From: Desulfobacteraceae bacterium | GTDB taxonomy: Bacteria > Desulfobacterota > Desulfobacteria > Desulfobacterales > Desulfosalsimonadaceae | Direction: 5' to 3' | Assembly (NCBI GenBank): GCA_014237465.1 | Contig: JABZFM010000010.1 | Coordinates: 60,267-124,266, forward strand | DNA length: 64,000 nucleotides | In this document: positions 16,708 through 24,868 of the stretch, piece by piece | Position numbering within the stretch: position 1 is the stretch's first letter | How the letters are laid out: each line of letters starts with the position of its first letter | Notes under the pieces: model-generated | What the model saw: only the letters and a program-made list of their open reading frames with translations | Database searches by the model: none | Told to the model about the DNA's origin: nothing | Program-made: the position numbers and the translations under genes

Positions 16708-18762
16708 ATGAAGTTTAATAAGTTTACCTCAATTGGGTTAATCGTATTGCTTTGCTGTGTCTCTTTGACCGGCTGCGGTAAACAATGGAAAATGGCGAAA
16801 ATCGGGTGGATGAAATATACCGCGGACGTAAATCCGCCGGTTCGGGAATATGAAACTCCCAAGCGGCACCATTGGAAACCGAAAGGAAAGCGACAGATTC
16901 AGGTGACCAGCCCTCTCATGCCAAGAAGAAATATCTGGCGGGCAAGGCATGGTGATGTGATGAATTCTGATGAAGTTACCACTGTGGTTGGGCCTGTCCT
17001 GGAAATAGACTGGGTTAGTGAAACAGACTATTTTAACCCCGCTTCCGCATCATTTGACAGCAAGGGAGATATTTACAACACCCCTCAATTTCCTGCGGAC
17101 AGAACGTTGATTGAAAAATTAGACGGCAAATCCGGTAAGTCATTATGGAAAATTTATGGAACTAAAAGACCCACCGGCGGTGGTCGCCCATTGGTATTAA
17201 GCGACCCGGACAACCCTGGAAAAGAGATTATTTACCAGGGGGAGATAGCCGAGGTAGTGGCTGTCCATCCCAATGGGGAGGTCATTTATCACAAACCGAC
17301 CGGATTTCCGGAACCGCCTGAAACAGCAACATTTGAAAATCTGGGAGAATTTAACAGCACCGGCCCCAATTACAATCCGATCTTCGACGGATTGGTTTGG
17401 GTAACCGGCACCGGTATGATTTATGCGGTTGATCGTAAAACCGGAGAACGGAACATCGAACCATTATATCTTCCTGGTAAACCCAGTCCGGGAAAAGATA
17501 ACAGAAAACTTCCTAAAGCAATCAAAAAGCTGGAACAGGAAGAGTTGGCTTATCAGTTTAAAGGCACTCCAAAAGGATATACTTTGGCTCACCAGCTTGC
17601 GGTTATTCTTGGAGAACGTGTTGTGAACTCTAACTATTTATCTGTTGATCAGAGAACCGGCGCCATGTGGATCGCTGCCACCGATCTGGATGAAAAAGAT
17701 GGGAAAAAGGATGGTATATCCGAGTATGGGGCGCTATATCGAATTGATGTGGTTCCCAACCCGGCCGGGAAATATGAATGGAAGATGGAAATCGGTGCAA
17801 AGCTTTCATTTGAAGGCGGTTCCGCTTCGACACCGGCGCTCAGAGGAGATGGTCAACGCGGGTATGTGGGAGATGCTTTTGGGAATATGATCGCATTTGA
17901 TTATGATTGTAATCTTGTCTGGAAATACTGCCTTGGTTCCGGAGGCGGCAGTGCTGATCAGATTGGCGGTTCTATCTCGGTTTCCTCGGATAATGGCGAG
18001 TTGTATGCCATCACCCGGCGGGATGTGATAAAAATTGAAGATAAAGGCGATTATGCTGAATTGGCATGGCGCGCAAAAATGGATATGTATGAAAATATTG
18101 ATTCTGAATTTCATCAGTGGAACCTTGACACCGCCACAATTACAGCCAATGGCATTGTTTTTCTGGCCGGGGTCGGACCTGCCTTTAAACTGTTTGGGGA
18201 CACACCCGTATTTCTGCCTGTAAAAGTCGGCGTTGGTATTTTGGATCGAAATACGGGTCGGCTGAGATGGTTTGCCGATGGTAAAGAAAAAGGACAAAGT
18301 TCAATGGCTATGGTGATGCCGACGCCTGACGGTGGTGTTCTCATTGCCCATTCTCCTCTGCGGCGGGCGATCGCCAGGGGACTTTTTGGTGATCGTATTC
18401 ATCCGACACGGGGAGGATTCAGCAAATACAGCCCTAAACGAATTGATATTATGATCAGGGATATCGCAGTGGCGGCATCTGATAAAATTAATCGGGGTAT
18501 AGAGATTTTAAGTATTCAGCCGGAAGGCACAAAGGCGGATCTTGTTGAAGTAAAAGACCTTATCAATCAGGCGAGATTTGTGGCACCGAATGCTATAAAA
18601 GCAGGTGATATTACGCAGGCACAATGGAATACCATCAACGAGCAACTGGAAATTATTGAAAAGTTGCACGCTGATTGGGAAAATAATCAAGATGTGGATC
18701 TTTTGAAGCAATCGGCAGAAATATTGGAGAAGATTGCCGAAGGTATTGAAAAAGGGATGTAA
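16708..18762 (+). CDS. PQQ-like beta-propeller lipoprotein 2
   Basis: 684 residues, lipobox LTGC (Cys23). It is the most divergent of the three propellers but keeps the shared HHWKPKGK segment, the HGDVMNSDEVTT block, the ASFDSKGDIYNTPQFP block and the AMWIAATDLDEKDGKKDG block. The C-terminal part has the same helical tail (RDIAVAASDKIN...). The gene lies between sulfatase 2 and sulfatase 3 with gaps of only 22 and 24 bp, so all three are co-transcribed. Function unknown; likely an envelope-anchored partner of the sulfatases. Confidence 0.75.
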   Translation: MKFNKFTSIGLIVLLCCVSLTGCGKQWKMAKIGWMKYTADVNPPVREYETPKRHHWKPKGKRQIQVTSPLMPRRNIWRARHGDVMNSDEVTTVVGPVLEIDWVSETDYFNPASASFDSKGDIYNTPQFPADRTLIEKLDGKSGKSLWKIYGTKRPTGGGRPLVLSDPDNPGKEIIYQGEIAEVVAVHPNGEVIYHKPTGFPEPPETATFENLGEFNSTGPNYNPIFDGLVWVTGTGMIYAVDRKTGERNIEPLYLPGKPSPGKDNRKLPKAIKKLEQEELAYQFKGTPKGYTLAHQLAVILGERVVNSNYLSVDQRTGAMWIAATDLDEKDGKKDGISEYGALYRIDVVPNPAGKYEWKMEIGAKLSFEGGSASTPALRGDGQRGYVGDAFGNMIAFDYDCNLVWKYCLGSGGGSADQIGGSISVSSDNGELYAITRRDVIKIEDKGDYAELAWRAKMDMYENIDSEFHQWNLDTATITANGIVFLAGVGPAFKLFGDTPVFLPVKVGVGILDRNTGRLRWFADGKEKGQSSMAMVMPTPDGGVLIAHSPLRRAIARGLFGDRIHPTRGGFSKYSPKRIDIMIRDIAVAASDKINRGIEILSIQPEGTKADLVEVKDLINQARFVAPNAIKAGDITQAQWNTINEQLEIIEKLHADWENNQDVDLLKQSAEILEKIAEGIEKGM

Positions 18763-18774
18763 TTATATCTTTTA

Positions 18775-18846
18775 GGGAGTTATATTATGAAAGATAAACG
18801 GAATCAAATAGGGAGTTATATTATGAAAGATAAACGGAATCAAATA
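18775..18846 (+). repeat. Perfect 36-bp tandem duplication of a start region
   Basis: The unit that begins GGGAGTTATATTATGAAAGA occupies 18775-18810 and is repeated without change at 18811-18846. Each unit carries its own GGGAG ribosome-binding site, its own ATG and the codons for KDKRNQI. Because 36 is a multiple of 3, both starts are in frame with sulfatase 3. Confidence 0.95.
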
Positions 18847-20460
18847 ACCCGTCGAAAATTTATAGAGTTGGGTGCCGTAGGAGTTGCAGGTCTGGCGTTG
18901 GGAACAGGTCTGCCGGGATGCGCTAAACCTTCTCATCCTAAAGTCAATCTTATCCCTTTGTCGGAAAGACCCATCGTAGACCCCTCTAAAAAACCCAATA
19001 TTATATTCCTGCTTTCGGACCAGCATCGACCGGATGCCATGAGATGTAACGGAAATCCGGTCATCCAAACGCCGAACCTTGACAGGATGGCTGCCGGAGG
19101 GGTAAATTTTACAAATTCCTATTGTGCTTCGCCGATTTGTCAACCATCCAGAGCTTCCATTTTAACCGGTCTTTATCCGCATCAAACCGGAATCACAGAC
19201 AATAATCAAAAAGACTTTGACCCGCAATGGGAGACAATGCCCCGGAATCTTCAACGAGCAGGCTATAAAACTGCCATTATCGGTAAAACGCATTTTTTCT
19301 CTCTTAATGCAAAGGCCTTCTCATTTTTAATAATGGATTGGGGCATTGATACGCGAGAAAAAGATGAATTTATTCAATCTTTTGGCTACGACGATGTTAT
19401 TGAAGAATTTGATCAGTATCTCCATGCGTACGACAGGTTCGGTATCAATATTTATTCGCCCTATACCGATTATCTCAGGGAAAAGGGAAACTTTGACAAA
19501 TATCAAAAGCAAATCAAGAGTGTATGGCGCTATACGCCGACGCACTGGGACGGTCAGACGAGCGTCTTGTCCCAGGAAGAGGATGAAACTTCGTTTATCA
19601 CCCGGCAGGCAACGAACTGGCTGAAACAACAGGATAAGAATCGCCCCTTTTTTCTTAATGTCGGTTATGTGGCTCCCCATTCACCATACATTTCCGATCC
19701 GATCTGGGCTGATTTTTACAAAGACGCAGAAATTCCCCACGGCCCCCAAACTCCCCCTGAGAAGGTCAATGAATTGTGGGGACGATATCTGGATACACGT
19801 TTTAAAAAAAGCAATTCCTATCGGTTGACCGCCGACTATATCCGAAACTCCGCACGTCAATACTACGGCCAGGTTTCGTTGATCGATCAAGGTATTGGCG
19901 ACATTGTCCGAACGCTTGAGGAGCAGGGTCTGGCGGACAACACCTGGATCATCTATTCTGCGGATCACGGAGAAATGATGGGGGATTACAAGCTGATGGA
20001 AAAGCAGGTCTTTTATAAACAATCGGTCCGGGTCCCCACGATTATACGCCCGCCGAAAGCGGTCTCCCCCAAAACGGTGGATGATATGGTTGAAGGGATC
20101 GATCTGCCGGCAACGATTCTCGATATCGCAGGGGCCGAACCGCTTCCCAAATCTTCCGGACAGTCCCTGGTGCCGATCTTGAACGGGGCGGGGTCAAAAA
20201 AAGAGTTTGCCTTCAGCGAGTTGGGACAACGTGTAGCTGACAAGGACGGGGTGAGAGATAAAGAAAAGCGATGGAATTTTGTCAGTGCCGCCAATCAACG
20301 ATATCGGTTGACGTACGAGACAACAACAAAAACGGCTTGTGAGTTCTTTGATCTGCAGGAAGACCCGGATGAACTGACTAACAGAATTAATGATCCGGCG
20401 GTTAAAAAACTTTGTAATGATATGATTAATGATCTGATACTTCCTCATATGAACGCATAA
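18787..20460 (+). CDS. Sulfatase 3 (Tat-exported, probable lipoprotein)
   Basis: 557 residues from ATG 18787, or 545 from the duplicated ATG 18823; both have the same ribosome-binding site. The signal has a twin-arginine motif (TRRKFIEL) and a hydrophobic stretch ending in a lipobox-like LPGC. Tat export of a folded enzyme fits a cytoplasmic maturase. The sulfatase domain shows NIIFLLSDQHRPDAM and the active-site motif CQPSR (Cys118 in the long form), and later IYSADHGEMMGDYKL at the metal site. Sequence style is that of choline-sulfatase/iduronate-sulfatase-like enzymes. Substrate not determined. Confidence 0.88.
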   Translation: MKDKRNQIGSYIMKDKRNQITRRKFIELGAVGVAGLALGTGLPGCAKPSHPKVNLIPLSERPIVDPSKKPNIIFLLSDQHRPDAMRCNGNPVIQTPNLDRMAAGGVNFTNSYCASPICQPSRASILTGLYPHQTGITDNNQKDFDPQWETMPRNLQRAGYKTAIIGKTHFFSLNAKAFSFLIMDWGIDTREKDEFIQSFGYDDVIEEFDQYLHAYDRFGINIYSPYTDYLREKGNFDKYQKQIKSVWRYTPTHWDGQTSVLSQEEDETSFITRQATNWLKQQDKNRPFFLNVGYVAPHSPYISDPIWADFYKDAEIPHGPQTPPEKVNELWGRYLDTRFKKSNSYRLTADYIRNSARQYYGQVSLIDQGIGDIVRTLEEQGLADNTWIIYSADHGEMMGDYKLMEKQVFYKQSVRVPTIIRPPKAVSPKTVDDMVEGIDLPATILDIAGAEPLPKSSGQSLVPILNGAGSKKEFAFSELGQRVADKDGVRDKEKRWNFVSAANQRYRLTYETTTKTACEFFDLQEDPDELTNRINDPAVKKLCNDMINDLILPHMNA

Positions 20461-20590
20461 GAAACAATTACAGGGCCATGATGCAATGTTCCATAAGTCG
20501 ATGCGAATAAAATCTTAACAAGTAGTGTTAAGCGAGAACCTCGGTTTTCAAACTTTTAGATTCTTTTATACCCATTAATCAGGAGTTTAC

Positions 20591-22573
20591 ATGTCTTATA
20601 GTAAAAAATTAATTCTGCCCCTCATTGCTTTTGTCGTGTTTTTTGCCGCTACAGGCTATTATTTGACAACAAAGAGGGGAAAGATACTTATCGTTCGCAT
20701 GCTGGTAAATGAATCTTTTGTCAGAAAATTTGATTTGCCGAAAAGAACTGATTGGAAACCAGAAGGTGTGCGTACCACCGCAAAAGTTTCCGAAACTCAC
20801 GGTTGGCAGACCACATATGCCCGTACCATTCATACGGATACCCATAGCTCTGATGAAATGCCTACGGCTATCACTCCAGCCTTTGAACTCGACTGGATTG
20901 CTGAACCGACTATGTTCGTACCTGAAGGTCCGGTATTTGATAGTGATGGGAACATATATTTTAGCCCTGTATTCCCCCCGGAAAATGTAATCTTAGTGTC
21001 TATTGAACCTGAAAAAGGTGAACGTCGCTGGGTCTTAGAAGGACTAAGTGGCGGCGCTGGAACCCCATTTGTTTATACGGATCCTGTTAGTGGTAAGGAC
21101 ATTATTTATGTCGGAACCTATGACCGGAATGTGGCATTAAATACCGATGGCTCTATCATATATGATCGCTTATCAGGGTTACCAAAACTCATAGCTGAAG
21201 ATATATACGGCGGTAACCATTCCTATGGTATGAGTTATCACCTTCAACATGATGCTCTGATCACTGTGATGGGGGATGGTCACTTAACGGTTGTAGACCG
21301 CGAAACCGGTGTCTCATTACTTAAAAACCCTTTTCAACTTCCTGGTGATAAGACAGCTGTTACTAACATAAAATTGCCAAAAGAAATGTTGGCGAAGGCA
21401 AATAAAGATTTTGCATATATGTATGGTAGTTCAGGCGTTTCCAAGGACTTTGATCCACTTGGGGAGGTATTTCATGCCCTTTTCGGTGAGTTGCAGCAGG
21501 TCACGAACTTCTTCTCTATCGATAAAAATACCGGACGCATTTGGGTTGCGGCCTCCCTACCTGATGAAGAGGATGGCAACCCTGATGGTTGGTCGGAATT
21601 TGGCGCGCTTTATGGAATGGATTTGGTCTTGGAAGGGGAGGAGTATTCGATACAAATAAAGCATGTCATAAAATTTGACGGTGGAACATCCTCAACTCCT
21701 GCAATCAGTGCTGATGGCAAGCGTGTTTATGTTGCTGATGCTTTCAATCACCTACATGCCGTTAATACGACAACCGGTAAGAGAGATTGGTCTTTTGAAG
21801 CGCCGGATCTAATTACCGGATCTTTAACGGTGTCCAGTGATAATGGCGAGATATACGCTAACATTCGCAACAAGGTCATACAAATTATTGACCATGGCGA
21901 TTATGCCATGCTCGGGTGGACGGCGGAAATGGAAGGCTTTGTACCAGGACGTTTTCAACGTAATTTTAAAGGACTTGGAGCTGAAGTCGCTGCCAATGGG
22001 GTGGCCTTGACCATAGCCGTTGGGATTATCGCTGGAAATCAAAAATTACCATTCAAATTAGGTGCTGGATTACTAGACAGGAAAACAGGAAAACTTCGTT
22101 ATTTTGCTGATGGCGCTGAAGACTCTGTATCATCAATAGTCATAAGTCCAGGCGGGGAAATATATTTTGGCAACTCTCCATTACGACGTATTTTTGCTCG
22201 TGCAACTTTTGGGAATTCAGTTAGCCCGGTAAAACCTATGGGGGGGATTACTAAATTTAAACCTATTCATTCTGAATTGTTAATACGCGATGCACTATGG
22301 GCTGCAGCAAACCGCGCCGCCAATGCTGCAACAATCGTTAAGCAAAATTTAAGCGCTGGAAAACAGGACATTGCGCAAATTAATCAGTTGCTGGCACAAT
22401 CAATTGCCACAGGCCCGCGAGCCATTTCGGAAGGAAACTTAAGTCAAAGTAAGTGGCTGTCAATTGAAACAAAAATTCATCAAACTCAAGAGTTGCTCGC
22501 CCCATCAGAATCAGCTCTTATAAAATGCTCTAAAATATTGGAAGAAGTAGTGGATTTAATTGAAAACATATAA
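20591..22573 (+). CDS. PQQ-like beta-propeller membrane-anchored protein 3
   Basis: 660 residues. Instead of a lipobox it has an uncleaved-looking N-terminal membrane span (LILPLIAFVVFFAATGYYL). It is otherwise a close paralogue of the propeller at 12216: shared RTDWKPEGVRT, SDEMPTAITPAFELDWIAEP, VPEGPVFDSDGNIYFSPVFP and GRIWVAASLPDEEDG blocks, and the tail RDALWAAANRAANAATIV. The reading frame appears richer in A/T at third codon positions than the paralogue at 12216, which may mean a separate arrival. It follows sulfatase 3 by 130 bp; two small hairpins (20514-20532 and 20533-20543) lie in that gap. Confidence 0.75.
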   Translation: MSYSKKLILPLIAFVVFFAATGYYLTTKRGKILIVRMLVNESFVRKFDLPKRTDWKPEGVRTTAKVSETHGWQTTYARTIHTDTHSSDEMPTAITPAFELDWIAEPTMFVPEGPVFDSDGNIYFSPVFPPENVILVSIEPEKGERRWVLEGLSGGAGTPFVYTDPVSGKDIIYVGTYDRNVALNTDGSIIYDRLSGLPKLIAEDIYGGNHSYGMSYHLQHDALITVMGDGHLTVVDRETGVSLLKNPFQLPGDKTAVTNIKLPKEMLAKANKDFAYMYGSSGVSKDFDPLGEVFHALFGELQQVTNFFSIDKNTGRIWVAASLPDEEDGNPDGWSEFGALYGMDLVLEGEEYSIQIKHVIKFDGGTSSTPAISADGKRVYVADAFNHLHAVNTTTGKRDWSFEAPDLITGSLTVSSDNGEIYANIRNKVIQIIDHGDYAMLGWTAEMEGFVPGRFQRNFKGLGAEVAANGVALTIAVGIIAGNQKLPFKLGAGLLDRKTGKLRYFADGAEDSVSSIVISPGGEIYFGNSPLRRIFARATFGNSVSPVKPMGGITKFKPIHSELLIRDALWAAANRAANAATIVKQNLSAGKQDIAQINQLLAQSIATGPRAISEGNLSQSKWLSIETKIHQTQELLAPSESALIKCSKILEEVVDLIENI

Positions 22574-22645
22574 TCCAACTTAGTCTATCAGGCTGTCGTA
22601 TAATGATAGATACCACTCAGCCGCCAGGCAAAAACCGGTAGAAAA

Positions 22646-22771
22646 ATGAAAATATTACCACTACTTAATTCTGGAATATCTCTACTTGTGGGCGTGATTA
22701 TTGGGTTAGTAGTGGGTTTATGCAACCTTAAGAAGTTACCTGAAAGCGTTGCTGGAGATGAATCAGCGTAA
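22646..22771 (+). CDS. Small membrane peptide (41 aa), hypothetical
   Basis: Frame from ATG 22646 to TAA 22769-22771. The peptide MKILPLLNSG is followed by a Gly/Val/Leu-rich membrane span (ISLLVGVIIGLVVGL) and a polar tail ending GDESA. Its 3' end overlaps the ATG of the sulfatase maturase by 14 bases. The maturase lacks a good ribosome-binding site, so this ORF may drive its translation. No homologue is recognised. Confidence 0.35.
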   Translation: MKILPLLNSGISLLVGVIIGLVVGLCNLKKLPESVAGDESA

Positions 22772-24038
22772 GAGCGGAGAAAAGCAAATTATACGGGATG
22801 TCTTAATCAAGCCGGCAGGGCCGGATTGCAATCTGGCCTGCTCATACTGTTTTTACCTGGAAAAGGGCGCGATGTTTCGCGAGTCGACCATTCATCGTAT
22901 GACTGACAACGTGCTCGAAGCATTGATACGGCAGGCTATGGGGGCAGCCGGTGAACAGGTCTCTTTTGGCTGGCAGGGGGGAGAACCCACGCTGATGGGT
23001 GTGGATTTCTTTCAAAAAGTGGTAGATCTACAGATGCGCCACGGCCGTGAGCAAACCGTGGGAAACGGGTTGCAAACCAACGGAATTCTGATTGATCAGA
23101 TTTGGGCGGGTTTTCTTGCACACTATCAGTTTCTGGTGGGCCTTTCCCTGGATGGTCCAAAGCACATTCACGATCAATACCGGTGCACCCGTGGGGGGAG
23201 CGCTACCTGGCAGAAAGTGTTCGATGCCGGCAAGCGGCTGATGGATGCCGGAGTGGCCACAAATGCATTGACCGTGGTGAATGATTATTCCTCACAGTTT
23301 CCGGATGAGATTTATGAATTCCATAAATCAAACGGGTTTGTCCACATGCAGTTTATCCCTTGCGTGGAGATCGATCCTGTCAATCCAAAGATGGCGGCGT
23401 CTTTTTCCGTTACATCCGAATCATTTGGCGCGTTTTTGTGCCGATTGTTTGATTTGTGGTTAAATGATTTTAAGAACGAAGAGCCTACTACCTTTATAAG
23501 ATTTTTTGATTCTTTGTTTTATACCTATGTCGGATTAACGCCGCCGGATTGCGGGTTGACGAAAACCTGTGGCAATTATGTGGTTGTAGAACATAACGGT
23601 GATGTGTTCTCCTGCGATTTCTTTGTAGAGCCGGAATGCAAACTCGGCAATGTGTTGCAAGATAATATTGCAGACCTGCTCAATTCAGACCGGCAAATCA
23701 GGTTCGGCAATATTAAAACAGAACTGCCGGACGCCTGTAAATCCTGTCCGTGGCTGTCAAAATGTTATGGTGGTTGCCCGAAAGACCGGATTCGTGACCC
23801 TCAGGATGACGGGCTGAATCATTTTTGTACGGCTTATAAAATGTTTTTTAAACATGCAGATCCTCATTATCGTCGCATGGCAAAAGTCTGGAAACAAAAG
23901 AATGCACTGTCAAGAGCTGAAGAAACACGGCAACAGATTGAGCAGTCCGGCATCAAGGTTATGCGGAATGCCCTCTGTCCCTGCGGTAGCGGGGAAAAAT
24001 TTAAAAAGTGCTGCGGATCAACCTTGATGGCTACGTAA
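22758..24038 (+). CDS. Anaerobic sulfatase-maturating enzyme (radical SAM, SPASM)
   Basis: 426 residues from ATG 22758; an in-frame TTG at 22749 is possible. It oxidises the active-site Cys (or Ser) of sulfatases to formylglycine without oxygen. The radical SAM motif is CNLACSYC (Cys24, 28, 31). The sequence FGWQGGEPTLMG follows, and the SPASM region has CGLTKTCGNYVVVEHNGDVF, then C-X2-C-X5-C-X3-C spacing around SCPWLSKCYGGCPKDR. The C-terminus carries a SEC-C zinc motif (CPCGSGEKFKKCC). It is the only maturase in the window and lies after three Cys-type sulfatases. The last four residues and the stop codon are encoded by a family A repeat (TTGATGGCTACGTAA). Confidence 0.9.
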   Translation: MNQRKSGEKQIIRDVLIKPAGPDCNLACSYCFYLEKGAMFRESTIHRMTDNVLEALIRQAMGAAGEQVSFGWQGGEPTLMGVDFFQKVVDLQMRHGREQTVGNGLQTNGILIDQIWAGFLAHYQFLVGLSLDGPKHIHDQYRCTRGGSATWQKVFDAGKRLMDAGVATNALTVVNDYSSQFPDEIYEFHKSNGFVHMQFIPCVEIDPVNPKMAASFSVTSESFGAFLCRLFDLWLNDFKNEEPTTFIRFFDSLFYTYVGLTPPDCGLTKTCGNYVVVEHNGDVFSCDFFVEPECKLGNVLQDNIADLLNSDRQIRFGNIKTELPDACKSCPWLSKCYGGCPKDRIRDPQDDGLNHFCTAYKMFFKHADPHYRRMAKVWKQKNALSRAEETRQQIEQSGIKVMRNALCPCGSGEKFKKCCGSTLMAT

Positions 24039-24095
24039 AAAGTTCAAATTCTGTGTTCCTATGCATTCTTCGTCTGCATTCTTCCGCTGGGGGAG
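24026..24095. repeat. Decayed family A element
   Basis: GATGGCTACGTAAAAAGTTC followed by AAATTCTGTG matches the left half of the family A repeats at 14173 and 29434 with several changes; the right half is not recognisable. It begins inside the maturase gene and supplies its TAA stop. Confidence 0.65.
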
Positions 24096-24158
24096 TAGGC
24101 TATCCCCCCCCCTTTTTTTTTTATATACATCCAGCATTGTAATTATATTGATATTGTC

Positions 24159-24224
24159 ATGACCAAAATAAGTATCATCGTAAATTGGTCATGTCTGATT
24201 TACGATGGTGCTTATTTTGGTCAT
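24159..24224. repeat. Long inverted repeat upstream of the ferredoxin/AOR operon
   Basis: Arms of 27 bp at 24159-24185 and 24198-24224 (ATGACCAAAATAAG... and ...CTTATTTTGGTCAT) differ at only two positions, with a 12-nt loop. The dyad lies about 50 bp before a putative -35 box. It may be a regulator-binding site, a small mobile repeat, or a strong RNA hairpin ending the sulfatase transcript. The rest of the 347-bp gap 24039-24385 holds only the decayed repeat and the promoter. Confidence 0.7.
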
Positions 24225-24272
24225 TTGAGATAAACTGATTAGAAATAAAAAATGATGGGTTGAAAAAAATAC

Positions 24273-24300
24273 TTGACAAAATAAAAACATAGTGTAAAAG
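24273..24300 (+). promoter_or_regulatory. Putative promoter of the ferredoxin/AOR/gcv operon
   Basis: A perfect TTGACA at 24273-24278 is followed 16 bp later by TAAAAG (24295-24300), a weak -10, in an AT-rich context. It is about 85 bp before the ferredoxin start and downstream of the long inverted repeat. The weak -10 keeps this call tentative. Confidence 0.4.
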
Positions 24301-24385
24301 ATAATTAGTTATCTGGTTATATATAACAGTGTATAAATTCAGTTGATAAAACTGCATGTGAACTAAAAGCCTATTCGAGGGAAAG

Positions 24386-24868
24386 ATGAATCAAAGAGTT
24401 CTTGTTTTTGAACCAACAAAGTGTATTGGCTGCAAAATTTGTGAGACATGGTGCAGTATCACGCATTATAATGTCAACAACCCTGCAAAAACCCGCATCA
24501 AGATAATACGCGATCATGAAAATTTCATGGATCATGGAATTATTTGTCACCAGTGTGTTGATGCACCATGCATAAAGTCATGTAAGTTTGATGCCTTGTA
24601 TAAGGACAAGAAAACCGGTGCGGTTATTGTTGATGAAGAGAAATGCAATGGCTGCAGAAAATGCATTCGTGCCTGTCCTTATGGTGCGCCTTCCATGTTT
24701 CCTGGAGAAAAACGGGTTATTATTTGTGATCTGTGCAATGGAGTCCCCCAATGCGTCGCCAACTGCCCGGAACAGGCCATCCAGTATTTAGAACGCCATA
24801 AGGCGGAACGGCTTTACAGATCGAGAATTGCAGAAAACGCTGGCGGGGGAGGCAATCAACATGACTAA
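24386..24868 (+). CDS. Polyferredoxin (four [4Fe-4S] clusters), AOR electron carrier
   Basis: 160 residues with 16 cysteines arranged for four [4Fe-4S] clusters: CIGCKICETWC, CHQCVDAPCIKSC, CNGCRKCIRAC and CDLCNGVPQCVANC. The pattern matches the DmsB/HycB-like electron-transfer subunits that accompany aldehyde ferredoxin oxidoreductases. There is no signal peptide, so it is cytoplasmic. Its stop overlaps the AOR start by 8 bp, so the two form a tightly coupled pair. A GAGGGAAAG ribosome-binding site precedes the ATG. Confidence 0.85.
   Translation: MNQRVLVFEPTKCIGCKICETWCSITHYNVNNPAKTRIKIIRDHENFMDHGIICHQCVDAPCIKSCKFDALYKDKKTGAVIVDEEKCNGCRKCIRACPYGAPSMFPGEKRVIICDLCNGVPQCVANCPEQAIQYLERHKAERLYRSRIAENAGGGGNQHD

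Noticed and set aside
12216..22573. PQQ-dependent alcohol dehydrogenases
   Set aside because: The blades are PQQ-like in sequence, but no PQQ-binding disulfide, calcium ligands or cytochrome motif is visible; called only as propellers.
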